Source of the DNA: Gemmatimonadota bacterium | GTDB lineage: Bacteria; Gemmatimonadota; Gemmatimonadetes; Gemmatimonadales; GWC2-71-9 | Assembly (NCBI GenBank): GCA_029262195.1 | Contig: JAJCZX010000004.1 | Span: forward strand, 1-64,000 | Reading direction: 5' to 3' | DNA: 64,000 nucleotides | Shown here: piece by piece, positions 7,838-17,047 of the stretch | Layout of the letters: each line of letters opens with the position of its first letter | Position numbering within the stretch: the stretch's first letter is position 1 | Notes under the pieces: generated by a model | The model's input: only the letters and a program-made list of their open reading frames with translations | What the model was told of the DNA's origin: nothing | Databases searched by the model: none | Translations under genes and position numbers: made by a program

Positions 7838-10800
7838 CTATGACCTCAAAACTTCAATCGGCTGGATTTTTGATACTCGCCGTGCGGCGAGGTAACCGAA
7901 TACTCCGGCGGCCGCAACCAATCCCAGAACGGGGACGCCGTAACTCAGGAAGTCAAAACTCCTCACCCCGAACAGGAATGTCCCCAGAACTTGTGCAAGA
8001 GCAAACCCTCCGACTACTCCACCGAGAACACCCCAGGTGGCAAGGACCAAAGTCTGCCTAACTATCATCTCTTTGACTTTCCCAACTGTTGCGCCGAGGC
8101 TGCGACGAACGGCGATTTCCTTAACGCGTTGACTTACGGAGAATGTGGTCAGGGCGTACACACCCAGAAGTGCCAGCACCGCGGCGCTGAACCCTAGTAC
8201 AACCAGTACCTGCGCAAGACCTCTTTGTGGCAACAAATAATCGTCAATCACTTTCCCGGTACTCCGTAGTTCAGAGATTGGTAGTAAGGGGTCCAGTGCA
8301 GCCATTTCCTGTCTCAACCGGGCGGCCATCAGATTTGGATCGCCGGCGGTGCGCACTAATACCCGGTGGTACCTCCAGGCAGAGCGAGACGACGGGAGGT
8401 AAATCACCGGCTCCGGTCCTATAGCAAAATCGTGAAGGATAACCGGAGCCGCGACTCCAATAATGGTGACCGGATCCTGATCGTCATCCAACCACAGCAG
8501 GCGCCCCACGGGATCTACTTCGGGGAAGTGTTTTTCTGCCAGACTTTCATCGATCACCACTTCATCACCGCCAGTCGCGGTTCCATCAAAGGAAAAGACA
8601 CGCCCCCTGGAAACGGGAATATCCATCACCTCAAAGAAATCTCCCGACACTACCAGTTTGATTGCAGACTGTTCCCCTCCTTCCTCAGCAGCTGATTGAA
8701 GTCTGAACGAAATGCCGGCCGTTTCGTTGTTCAATGGTAGGTAGTTTACCGTCGCGACCGCCTCAACCCCGGGCAACGCCCCGAGCCGGTCGACCACTGA
8801 CCGATGATATTGCCTGGTGGCCGCAGCGGTCGGGTATCTGGTGCTGGGCAGGATTGCCTTCATAGTCATCACGCTCTCGGTGTCAAAACCGGGGTCAACG
8901 GTCTTGAGGTTGTTGAGGGATCTTACCAACAACCCGGTGGTTACAAGGAGAACGATCGCGCCACCGATCTGTCCTGATACAAGCAAAGATTGAAAAAACT
9001 TTGCTTTCCGCCCCGACCCTGAGCCTCCGCTCCCTTCTTTGAGGCCGTCAACTACACTTACTCGCGATGCCTGAAGCGCGGGCGCAAGGCCGAAGATAAT
9101 CGCGGTTGCCAGCGTTACGAAGACCGAGAAGGCCAGGACGGTGGAATCGATCGAGATTTCACCAACACGATACAGGTCGCCCGGCATCGCTCCTTCAAGG
9201 GCTTTCGTGGCCAACAAGGCGAGGCCAACTCCGAACAATCCGCTCATTAACGCAAGCAAGGTTGATTCTGTAAGCAACTGTCCGATAACCCGTCGTCGTC
9301 CCGCTCCCACCGCCATTCGCAACGACATCTCCCTCTCCCGCACCTTCCCCTGAGAGAGCAGGAGGTTCGCCACGTTAGCGCACGCCAGGAGGAGCACGAG
9401 GATCACCGCCACCATCACAATGGCCGAGATCGGCCTGACGATACTGGAGATGAAACTCACTGCCTCCCAGAGATCGCCCACAACCGCTCTGAGATCTGGG
9501 TCCACCTCCGCGTTGCCTGATGCGATGTTAACCGACACACGGTCCATGTCCGCCTGGGCAGCCTCCATCGTCACTCCGGGTTTCATCCGTCCGACGATTT
9601 CAAGGATGGGCGAACCGCGAGACGATGACGGATTCAGGGTCCGCGTTATCCAGAACGACGTCGATGGCAACGGAAAAACAACGTCGCGTGCCATTACCCC
9701 GACGATCGCATACTCAACACCGTCGATCGACAACGATTTTTCGAGAATTGACGCATCTCTTCCGAAGTGGTCATCCCAAAACTTTTCATGTATGACAGCA
9801 ACCTTCTCCGCCCCCGGGAGATCCTCTCCTTCGAGGAACGACCGACCGATCAGGGCACGGGCTTGCAACACGTCGAAAAGATTCGCTGACACCCGAGCCG
9901 CAGCGATCCGTTGCGGAGTATCCCCTTCGGTGAGGTTTTCTTCGGTGTAGTTGTATGCAGCGAGATCCTGAAAAGTTTGGTTACCGTCTCTCCAATCCAA
10001 ATAATCGGGAATGGAGACTCTGCTCGGCCCAAACCGATCGGCGGCTTCCAGATGAACCAGTTGTTCTGGCAATTCAAAAGGAAGAGGCCTTAACAGGTAC
10101 GCGTTGACGAAACTGAAGATCACCGTGTTGGCTGCAATCCCGAGGCCGAGCGATAACACAGCAGCAATCGGGACTAACGGTTTTCTGATCAACGAACGAA
10201 TGGCAAATTTCAGGTCAGGGATTAGATGTCGCATTGGTCGTAAACTCTTTTTCGGGTTTGATTTCGATTTTTTCCCGAACCGGAGCAATCGCCCGACCAT
10301 GTCGGACGCTTTGTGGATCAACCCATCGACCCTGTCCAGAACGGAAACCTTCCCTGATTCGATCGCAAACTCGACTGCCTCAAAAAACTCCGCGATAGAT
10401 GAAAACCTGCGGCGGGGATCCACCGACATGGCTCGTCGTACAACCGCGGCAACCGCAAACGGCAAATCGGGCACTGCCTCCTTGAGATCGGGAGGCTGGC
10501 CGAGGAATCGCTGCGAGATCACAGCCATGTCATTCAACCCTCTGAAGGGCGGTTGTCCCGACAGCATCTCGTAGAGAACACAGGCAACACTGTACTGATC
10601 GCTCCGCGGATCAATCGCTGTTTCCCCGCTGGCCTGTTCAGGACTCACATACGCAGGTGTTCCCGACGAGGCATCAATTCCGGCTCTCCGCGTGGCACCC
10701 TCAATGTGGATGGCTCGTGAGATCCCAAAATCAACAACCACGGCCTGTCCGCCCGAGACGAGGATGTTTTCTGGTTTGATGTCACAATGCACTAACCGAC

Positions 10801-11491
10801 GACCATGGGCCTCGGTAAGGGCATCACAGACACCCTTCAAAAACCCAAGTGCCTCTTTCAAGCCCAGAGGCCCCCGCTCCTCAAGGAGCGAATGCAACGA
10901 CCCTTCCCTGACATAGGGCATTACGAAATAGGGACATTCTGCACCGACCCCTGAATCGTACACCGGAAGGATGTTGGGATGCTGCAAACCGGCAGTCTGC
11001 CTTATTTCCTTTAGGAACTGTTGAGTACCCAGCTCTTCGACGACATCCGGTAACACAACTTTGATCGCCACCTGGCGACCATGCTTTACATCCCTTGCCA
11101 GATAAACAGTTCCCATTCCTCCCTGACCGATCACGCTGTCAATCGCGTAGCGTTCCGAAATTCCTGATTGGAAACGCGCCCGGAGGTGCTTCGATTCACT
11201 ATCGGAGTTGGCTCCCTCGATTTCGAACAAATCTTCGAAGGAAATATCCAACTCTTTGAGAATCTTTTCCCGGGTCATAGGAGAGGGGTAAGAGGTCTTC
11301 CCGTTCACTAAATCAGCGAGGTGCCCACTGGAAAGACCCATCCTCATCGCAAGATGATTCTGGCTCAGCTGACTTTCGAAAACCGCCTTTTCGAGGCGAG
11401 ATCGTTTCAACCTGACTCTCATAGGACCTGTTTGATCTCCCGGATGCTCGTTTTCGTTTCGATCTGAATCATTACATGGCTTTAACGGCAT
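7838..11491 (-). CDS. HTH - Ser/Thr kinase - ADOP (MacB/FtsX) permease fusion
   Basis: 1217 residues in three parts. (1) XRE-type helix-turn-helix, about 32-90 (SQNHLAMRMGLSSGHLADLVNGK). (2) Hanks-type kinase, about 115-375: glycine loop IGQGGMG (121-127), Lys144, catalytic HCDIKPEN (235-242) where the usual HRD Arg is Cys, DFG (254-256), SGTPAYVSPEQ. (3) From about 421, an ADOP permease: N-terminal helix, MacB_PCD periplasmic domain, three-helix FtsX core (VAVILVLLLACANVANLLL), second PCD domain, second FtsX core and the closing KIQPIEVLRS. ADOP proteins are known from Acidobacteria/Gemmatimonadetes as MacB-like permeases without a partner ATPase. The fusion would tie DNA binding, kinase activity and membrane machinery in one chain. 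The ATG at 11491 overlaps no Shine-Dalgarno sequence; an ATG at 11422 just before the HTH is an alternative. Confidence 0.9.
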   Translation of the reverse strand: MPLKPCNDSDRNENEHPGDQTGPMRVRLKRSRLEKAVFESQLSQNHLAMRMGLSSGHLADLVNGKTSYPSPMTREKILKELDISFEDLFEIEGANSDSESKHLRARFQSGISERYAIDSVIGQGGMGTVYLARDVKHGRQVAIKVVLPDVVEELGTQQFLKEIRQTAGLQHPNILPVYDSGVGAECPYFVMPYVREGSLHSLLEERGPLGLKEALGFLKGVCDALTEAHGRRLVHCDIKPENILVSGGQAVVVDFGISRAIHIEGATRRAGIDASSGTPAYVSPEQASGETAIDPRSDQYSVACVLYEMLSGQPPFRGLNDMAVISQRFLGQPPDLKEAVPDLPFAVAAVVRRAMSVDPRRRFSSIAEFFEAVEFAIESGKVSVLDRVDGLIHKASDMVGRLLRFGKKSKSNPKKSLRPMRHLIPDLKFAIRSLIRKPLVPIAAVLSLGLGIAANTVIFSFVNAYLLRPLPFELPEQLVHLEAADRFGPSRVSIPDYLDWRDGNQTFQDLAAYNYTEENLTEGDTPQRIAAARVSANLFDVLQARALIGRSFLEGEDLPGAEKVAVIHEKFWDDHFGRDASILEKSLSIDGVEYAIVGVMARDVVFPLPSTSFWITRTLNPSSSRGSPILEIVGRMKPGVTMEAAQADMDRVSVNIASGNAEVDPDLRAVVGDLWEAVSFISSIVRPISAIVMVAVILVLLLACANVANLLLSQGKVREREMSLRMAVGAGRRRVIGQLLTESTLLALMSGLFGVGLALLATKALEGAMPGDLYRVGEISIDSTVLAFSVFVTLATAIIFGLAPALQASRVSVVDGLKEGSGGSGSGRKAKFFQSLLVSGQIGGAIVLLVTTGLLVRSLNNLKTVDPGFDTESVMTMKAILPSTRYPTAAATRQYHRSVVDRLGALPGVEAVATVNYLPLNNETAGISFRLQSAAEEGGEQSAIKLVVSGDFFEVMDIPVSRGRVFSFDGTATGGDEVVIDESLAEKHFPEVDPVGRLLWLDDDQDPVTIIGVAAPVILHDFAIGPEPVIYLPSSRSAWRYHRVLVRTAGDPNLMAARLRQEMAALDPLLPISELRSTGKVIDDYLLPQRGLAQVLVVLGFSAAVLALLGVYALTTFSVSQRVKEIAVRRSLGATVGKVKEMIVRQTLVLATWGVLGGVVGGFALAQVLGTFLFGVRSFDFLSYGVPVLGLVAAAGVFGYLAARRVSKIQPIEVLRS

Positions 11492-11494
11492 TAG

Positions 11495-11504
11495 CCAACG
11501 TTGG
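11495..11504. promoter_or_regulatory. Perfect 10-bp palindrome immediately upstream of the HTH-kinase-permease gene
   Basis: CCAACGTTGG, fully self-complementary, begins 4 bases upstream of the start codon at 11491. XRE-type regulators bind short palindromes, often at their own promoter, so this could be an autoregulatory operator of the encoded HTH domain. Inference from position and symmetry only; a 10-bp palindrome can occur by chance. Confidence 0.3.
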
Positions 11505-11714
11505 TTGCAAACCCGATGGAAAAACTACTCGCAGTTACTCGGACCGCCGGAATTTCGCCCAATTCTACAGCCGAAGTTCTGTGAGTGGAAATTAGCGGCG
11601 TGCGCAAAGATTGATCGCTTAAAGTCACGTTCCAAACTGAAATAGAATTACGCGGAGAAAGTTGCTACCTTTTTACGCTATTCTTTGCATCTTCTCATTC
11701 CTTGGCTTTCAACA

Positions 11715-12548
11715 ATGCAGAATTTCCTTCAACATCGTAGTTTTTCCCGCACATCCGTGTTGTCCGTAACTTTTCTACTACTCATGGGCGGCACAGCAAG
11801 CCTTCTCGAGTCACAGGATACCGTTAAGGGTCGGACATTTCTTTCGGTCGGCGGCGGGCTTTCTCTCGGACCGGGCGAACTATGGAATCTCCCAAGGCAA
11901 CCGATTATTAACCCCAATCTGCGCCCTCCAACCGGAGGAGAGCCATTCGTAGATAGTTTGTTTGTCAGCCAATCGGTTGACGCCGGGTCGGCATTCCTTC
12001 TTTCTGTCACGAATTACCCATCTGAAAACTTCGGTCTGGGTACAGATCTCGCCTATAGCGGTTTTCGGTCGAGTGTGGACTGCTCGGTGGTTTTCAATTC
12101 TATCGACGACCCCAGAGGAGCGTTGAACCAGAACGTTACCAGCCCCAACAGCAGCGCCTGCGACGACGCGAGGTCAAAACAACGCGACGCAATTACGTTC
12201 GATATCGCTCCCTTCATTGCCTGGCGAGTTCTGCCAAACGCCGAAATTACCCCTGTGCTCAAGGCAAGCGGAGGACTTTCGGTGGGGCCCTGTACAGTTC
12301 GGGTGAGAAGCTTTGTCAGAGAGCTAGTGGAAGCCCCTTGTTCGAGCGCCCTGAGACCCACGTTTTCTGGCACCTTTGGGCTTTATCGCCAGACCGATGT
12401 CGAGGCCCAATTCCACTTCGAAGTTCGTTATAGTGTACGCCGGTGGGACTCGTTGGACGGCCCGCCTGATAACACCGGCATGGGAAATTCAACAACAATT
12501 TGGAAGGGTGGCCTGGGTTTTTCGATGGGGATCGATTTCCAGGTCTAA
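11715..12548 (+). CDS. Exported small beta-barrel protein, paralogue of the product of 136-939
   Basis: About 277 residues from the ATG at 11715 (an in-frame ATG at 11685 would add ten residues). Signal peptide: Arg/Ser-rich n-region, hydrophobic core SVTFLLLMGGTASLL, then SQD. The mature protein has alternating Gly/aromatic strands and ends in GLGFSMGIDFQV, a C-terminal strand typical of outer-membrane barrels. It shares with the 136-939 product the ELWNLPRQ/SLWNINRQ motif, a SVTNYPSENFGLG strand and Cys residues in comparable places. It is divergent from the kinase-permease fusion (start codons about 220 bases apart) and upstream of a free ADOP gene. No Shine-Dalgarno is evident at either candidate start. 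Function unknown. Confidence 0.65.
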   Translation: MQNFLQHRSFSRTSVLSVTFLLLMGGTASLLESQDTVKGRTFLSVGGGLSLGPGELWNLPRQPIINPNLRPPTGGEPFVDSLFVSQSVDAGSAFLLSVTNYPSENFGLGTDLAYSGFRSSVDCSVVFNSIDDPRGALNQNVTSPNSSACDDARSKQRDAITFDIAPFIAWRVLPNAEITPVLKASGGLSVGPCTVRVRSFVRELVEAPCSSALRPTFSGTFGLYRQTDVEAQFHFEVRYSVRRWDSLDGPPDNTGMGNSTTIWKGGLGFSMGIDFQV

Positions 12549-12594
12549 TCCAGGTTAAGATTTCGAACGGAACACGGAACAACGTACTGCTATT

Positions 12595-12623
12595 TTTCGT
12601 ATACTAAAAAACAGCATACGAAA
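12595..12623. promoter_or_regulatory. 8-bp inverted repeat just upstream of the ADOP gene start
   Basis: TTTCGTAT at 12595-12602 and ATACGAAA at 12616-12623 are exact reverse complements around a 13-base A-rich spacer. The right arm ends 6 bases before the ATG at 12630, where a Shine-Dalgarno sequence would normally lie and none is seen. It may be a repressor site or an RNA hairpin over the initiation region. Confidence 0.4.
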
Positions 12624-12629
12624 GTTATT

Positions 12630-15101
12630 ATGTTCCGAGATCTCATTTTGGCCGTCCGGTCGCTTCGTAAAGCGCCCGCCTTTGCTATCGTAACTATCGT
12701 TACTTTGGCGTTGGGAATAGGCGCCAATTCTGCCATTTTCAGTGTCGTAAACGGCGTTTTGTTACGTCCCCTTCCCTACCCTGATTCAGACAGGTTGGTG
12801 CTTGTTCGCAACCAACTTTCCACCACCGACGACGGCGCCGTCGGGGTTTCGGGGCCTGCAACTCTCGAATACAACGAACAGGCAGATCTATTCGAGGGTT
12901 TTTCGACTGCCGCTGCAGCAGGAACAAACCTTGTGGGAGACGGACATCCTGTCCAGATAACCCTTTCCTGGGTAATGTGGAATTTCTTCGATGTGCTCGC
13001 CCAGCCGGCTTTCCTCGGCCGAACATTCGGGATCGAGGATGTGCGTCAATTCAATAGAGAGGATCTAATCAATCCTGATTTTACGCCGCCTCCTGCCTCA
13101 GCGGTTCTCAGTTATGGAACCTGGCAGAACCAGTATGGCGGCAACACAAGCATATTGGGCGAGACCATCCGCCTCAACGGACAAAGCATGGTGGTTGTCG
13201 GAGTTATGCCCCAAGATTTTGAGATCCTTCTTCCAGCATACTCCGAGATGCCCGCCAACATAGACGTCTGGACGCTAATGCCGATCGATGCCAGCAGAAT
13301 GCCGCGCACCTCCCACCAGTTCACTGTGCTGGGCAGAATGCGACCGGATGTCTCAATCGAAGCTGCCCAGACGCAAATGGATGGAATCGCGCAATGGCAA
13401 AGGGACAACTTCGAGCATGAAGGCAGCACTGAACTGCGCATCCTTATCTCGCCTCTACATGAAGAGGTAGTTGGCAACGTCAGGCCGGCTCTTCTTGTGT
13501 TGCTCGGCGCCGTAGGCCTGGTTCTGCTGGTAGCATGCTCCAATGTTGCGAGCTTGATGCTGACCAGATCAGCTTCGAGAGACCGTGAAACCGCCATTCG
13601 AACCGCCCTGGGAAGCGGTACGTTTCGAATATTCCGGCAACAATTAGCAGAGATTCTAGTCCTGGCAGCCGCGGGAGGTATAGCAGGACTCGGACTGGCG
13701 ACGCTGGGAATACGATTGCTAATGTCGCTCAAGCCAGAGGGCTTGCCCCGGCTTGACAGCGTTGCGCTCGACGTCAATGCAATGCTCTTCACGGTCGGAG
13801 CGTCTTTTTTGGCTGCAATTATCGCCGGCTCGCTGCCAGCGGTCCGGTCTATGCGACCCGGCATGGCTGGCTCCCTCCGCGACCGAAGCGGGGGTCGATC
13901 ACAAAAAGCGCTAAACGGACTGGTCATCGCAGAGGTTTCATTTTCGATGGTGCTCCTGGTGGCAGCCGGGCTGTTGTTGAAGACGTTCTCCGCATTGCAG
14001 GCCGTCGATACCGGATTGGTAAGTGCCAACGTCCTCACCGGAAGAGTATCCCTACCCTTCTTTAGCTATCTCGACAGAGAAAAAAGAGGGCGTGTCTTCG
14101 ACGAGATCAAGACGGGGCTTGAAGCGTTGCCCGGCGTCCGTGTGGTCGGGGGAATCGGCAGTTTGCCACTGAGCAGCGATGGTATTTCTCTCTCGTCTTT
14201 CGCCAAAGACCGGGGGGATGAATCGGAGTGGACCCGCAACAAAGCCGACTTCCGACGGGTTCTCCCTGGTTATTTTGAGTCGCTCGGGATCAACCTCAGA
14301 AGAGGACGTTTTTTCTCGGAAATCGACAACCGCGCCAACACCGCACCCGTTATCATCGTAGACGAAACAATGGCGGCAGAAACCTGGCCCGGTGAAGATC
14401 CGATCGGTCGCAACCTCTGGGTCACGCGAATCGACTCCACCTACACAGGTGTGGAAATCGTCGCAGCCGAAGTAATTGGTGTAGTCGGAACGGTGAGGCA
14501 CGCTGGCCTCGACGGACCGCCGAATCCCGCTATCTACTTCCCTTACAGGATGTGGTATACCGAAGAAATCTCACTGACTGTTCAGACAGCCGGTTCGCCC
14601 CTCGAACTGATTTCGTCTCTCCGGGATGTGGTCACTTCAATTGACGGAGAGCTTCCTGTTTTCGACATCAAACCCATGGAGGATTACGAAGACCGAGCGC
14701 TTTCAAGGTCGCGCTTTCTGCTGACTACGATCGCCGCGTTCGCAATCACAGCTCTAATCCTGGCATCAGTCGGACTCTACGGAGTGATCGCCTACATGGT
14801 CAAAAACCGTACGCGCGAAATAGGGGTCCGGATGGCATTTGGCGCACAGAGAAGCATGATCCTTCGCATGGTAGTGCGTAAAGGGGTGGTTCTCGCTGGT
14901 TCAGGGATCGTGTTTGGGGTATTCCTCACGCTGTTGCTGGGTGAAGCTATAGAAAGCCTGGTCTTCGGAATAAAAGCCAACGATCCCTTCACCATCGTCG
15001 TCCTTAGCATGGGGATGTTGTTGGCCGCGATCTTAGCCAGCGCCGTGCCAGCTCGTCAGGCTACCCGAATCGACCCGCTGGAGGCGATCAGAGAAGAATA
15101 A
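12630..15101 (+). CDS. ADOP-type orphan ABC permease (tandem MacB_PCD/FtsX)
   Basis: 823 residues with two MacB-like halves: first helix AFAIVTIVTLALGIGANSAIFSVVNGVLLRPLPYP, the signature start of ADOP permeases; periplasmic PCD domain to about 270; FtsX core with ALLVLLGAVGLVLLVACSNVASLML; second half from about 430 with its own PCD domain and an FtsX core, ending ATRIDPLEAIREE. It has no kinase and no N-terminal extension, unlike the other two ADOP genes in the window. No ATPase gene is adjacent, as usual for this group. Family knowledge suggests envelope lipid, lipoprotein or antimicrobial-peptide handling, but no member's substrate is certain to me. Preceded by the inverted repeat at 12595-12623. 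Confidence 0.9.
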   Translation: MFRDLILAVRSLRKAPAFAIVTIVTLALGIGANSAIFSVVNGVLLRPLPYPDSDRLVLVRNQLSTTDDGAVGVSGPATLEYNEQADLFEGFSTAAAAGTNLVGDGHPVQITLSWVMWNFFDVLAQPAFLGRTFGIEDVRQFNREDLINPDFTPPPASAVLSYGTWQNQYGGNTSILGETIRLNGQSMVVVGVMPQDFEILLPAYSEMPANIDVWTLMPIDASRMPRTSHQFTVLGRMRPDVSIEAAQTQMDGIAQWQRDNFEHEGSTELRILISPLHEEVVGNVRPALLVLLGAVGLVLLVACSNVASLMLTRSASRDRETAIRTALGSGTFRIFRQQLAEILVLAAAGGIAGLGLATLGIRLLMSLKPEGLPRLDSVALDVNAMLFTVGASFLAAIIAGSLPAVRSMRPGMAGSLRDRSGGRSQKALNGLVIAEVSFSMVLLVAAGLLLKTFSALQAVDTGLVSANVLTGRVSLPFFSYLDREKRGRVFDEIKTGLEALPGVRVVGGIGSLPLSSDGISLSSFAKDRGDESEWTRNKADFRRVLPGYFESLGINLRRGRFFSEIDNRANTAPVIIVDETMAAETWPGEDPIGRNLWVTRIDSTYTGVEIVAAEVIGVVGTVRHAGLDGPPNPAIYFPYRMWYTEEISLTVQTAGSPLELISSLRDVVTSIDGELPVFDIKPMEDYEDRALSRSRFLLTTIAAFAITALILASVGLYGVIAYMVKNRTREIGVRMAFGAQRSMILRMVVRKGVVLAGSGIVFGVFLTLLLGEAIESLVFGIKANDPFTIVVLSMGMLLAAILASAVPARQATRIDPLEAIREE

Positions 15102-15142
15102 GGCGGGCGGCACGGTGGCTCGGGGACACCGCGGCACCGGCG

Positions 15143-17047
15143 TTATTTGTTCAGGTCGCTGTTGATTTCGTCTTTGGCTTCCAGAAGCCTGGCGATTTGG
15201 TCGGACAACTGTTTGGCTGAACCAAGATCTTGGGTAAGGCTTTCCAATGTGTCGCTGGAGCCAGCTCTCATTCGCAACAGGTCGATGCGCAAAGTCTCCA
15301 GGGCGGCCATAGCATCTGAAAAACGATAGCTCGCTTCGTCACGTTTGGCTCTCAGCCGATCAATAAGATCCAGGTCGGCGACCTCGGGAGGGGCAGTTTC
15401 GGCCGAAGCGATCAGACTCTTAAGCTCTTCGACCTTCGATCTTGTCCGGGCCGCGTCCTCCTCCAATTTCTTTACAACTGCCGGCAAATCTCCCAGCGAT
15501 TCACGGGTAGCAGGAGGCAGCGCTTCGTATAATCCTGCCACCGCCATCCCCACGGCTATCTCCGTAGGGCGATCGGCCAGAACACCCACATCCGGCTTTG
15601 TGTCCACACCGATACCAGCGATGCGAAACAAGCCTTCACCGAACTTACCCTTCCAAAACTTGACCTTTTTGAACCATTTCTTGGCGGATCGCTTCTCAGC
15701 AACCGTTCCCATGACAGCACCGCCTATAAGGCCGGTCACTCCCAACCACGCCAGAACACCGGCCAAATCACCTCCCGCCGCTGCGGCAACGGTCATTAAC
15801 CCGCCAGCCGTTCCCATCGTCACCAACCCTCCAATGCGTAGCTTTTTGGACTTTTCCTCGTGGCCCTCTCCGTACAGGTACGCAAGTTCTTCAACCTTTT
15901 TCTGAGCATCTTCATGGAGGGCGGAGATGAGTTCATTACGACCGTGCCCCGCCTTCAGCAAAGTCCGCAACCGAGCGACGGGGATTAGCACGGGACTGGC
16001 GACGAGAGCCGCTACAATCAAGCCTGCGATCGTCTTTGCTATAGGGGAGCCTGTGAACAACCCCACGCCGAGCGCTCCTAATACCATCGGCCCGAACGCA
16101 AAAGCTGCCAAAAGTCGCACGTTACGCCTGGATTCGCTAGTTTTTTCTCGCTCAACAAAGATCCGCAACGGCACGGGAAGTTCTTGAGTTTTCTGTGTTA
16201 CCTGGCCAAGCAACTCCGCTAATTCCTCACCGCTCTCAGGTCTGTCCTCCGGATTTTTTGCCAGACACCTCTCCACTAGGATCTTGAGACTCGGCGGGAA
16301 AGGTCGATTGGGATTGGCAAGCGTCGGCACCGGAGCCCCGATATGCTGAGCGATCACCTCTGCAGGCCGCTCCGCGACAAAAGGAGGTTTGCCGGTCAAC
16401 ACGAAGTACGCCAGAGCGCCCAGAGCGTAAATATCGCTGGCATCTCCAACCTCCTCACCGGAGGATTGTTCGGGACTCATGTACTCGGGTGTCCCGAGCA
16501 CATCACCGAGTTCTTCCGTCACGGCATCGGCCACGAGGGCGATCCCAAAATCCGTCACCAGCGCTCGATCTGATCCACTTTCGAGGAGAATGTTTTCGGG
16601 TTTAATATCCCGATGCACAACTCCCTGAGCATGCGCGTAGGCCAATGCCCAGGAGATCTCTCGCAGGGTATGAATAGCGTCCGATACCTTAAGAGGACCG
16701 TGACCACGCACCCGTTCGGCAAGAGTTTCACCATCGACGTAAGCCATCACAATAAAGACGAACTCCCCGGCTTCTTCCACGGAATGCACAGGCACAATAT
16801 TGGGATGGGACAGCTTGGCCGAAATCCTGGCCTCCCTGAGAAACCGTTCTCGCATGTCGGAACGAACCGCCAGACGAGGTGACAACAGCTTAATTGCGAC
16901 TGGCCTATCAAGTGTCACATCGCGTGCGAGGAAAACTATCCCCATCCCGCCACGTGCGATTTCATGATCTAACGAATACTTGCCTGCGACGGCCTCCTGC
17001 AGGTCTAAAAATTCGTCTAGATGATCGGCGTCGCGATTCTGGATCAT
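15143..17047 (-). CDS. Ser/Thr protein kinase with two hydrophobic hairpins and C-terminal coiled coil
   Basis: 634 residues. Kinase domain about 22-282: glycine loop ARGGMG (31-36), Lys53, HRDIKPEN (145-152), DFG (167-169), GTPEYMSPEQ (185-194); all catalytic residues present. Beyond it are four hydrophobic segments (about 312-332, 338-360, 404-423, 427-449) arranged as two hairpins, so the C-terminus returns to the cytoplasm. The last 110 residues (about 525-634) are highly charged with heptad-like spacing and probably form a coiled coil. No external sensor domain is evident, unlike PknB-type kinases. It lies 202 bases downstream of the M16 protease gene on the same strand and is convergent with the ADOP gene. 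Confidence 0.88.
   Translation of the reverse strand: MIQNRDADHLDEFLDLQEAVAGKYSLDHEIARGGMGIVFLARDVTLDRPVAIKLLSPRLAVRSDMRERFLREARISAKLSHPNIVPVHSVEEAGEFVFIVMAYVDGETLAERVRGHGPLKVSDAIHTLREISWALAYAHAQGVVHRDIKPENILLESGSDRALVTDFGIALVADAVTEELGDVLGTPEYMSPEQSSGEEVGDASDIYALGALAYFVLTGKPPFVAERPAEVIAQHIGAPVPTLANPNRPFPPSLKILVERCLAKNPEDRPESGEELAELLGQVTQKTQELPVPLRIFVEREKTSESRRNVRLLAAFAFGPMVLGALGVGLFTGSPIAKTIAGLIVAALVASPVLIPVARLRTLLKAGHGRNELISALHEDAQKKVEELAYLYGEGHEEKSKKLRIGGLVTMGTAGGLMTVAAAAGGDLAGVLAWLGVTGLIGGAVMGTVAEKRSAKKWFKKVKFWKGKFGEGLFRIAGIGVDTKPDVGVLADRPTEIAVGMAVAGLYEALPPATRESLGDLPAVVKKLEEDAARTRSKVEELKSLIASAETAPPEVADLDLIDRLRAKRDEASYRFSDAMAALETLRIDLLRMRAGSSDTLESLTQDLGSAKQLSDQIARLLEAKDEINSDLNK

Noticed and set aside
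13112..14038. Long frame (308 codons) on the - strand inside the ADOP gene
   Set aside because: Antisense to a clear permease; its translation is Ser/Thr/Pro/Arg-rich low complexity with no motif.
15102..15142. GC-rich gap between convergent ADOP and kinase genes as a terminator
   Set aside because: Only a 5-bp stem around CGGTG/CACCG and no T-run; not convincing.
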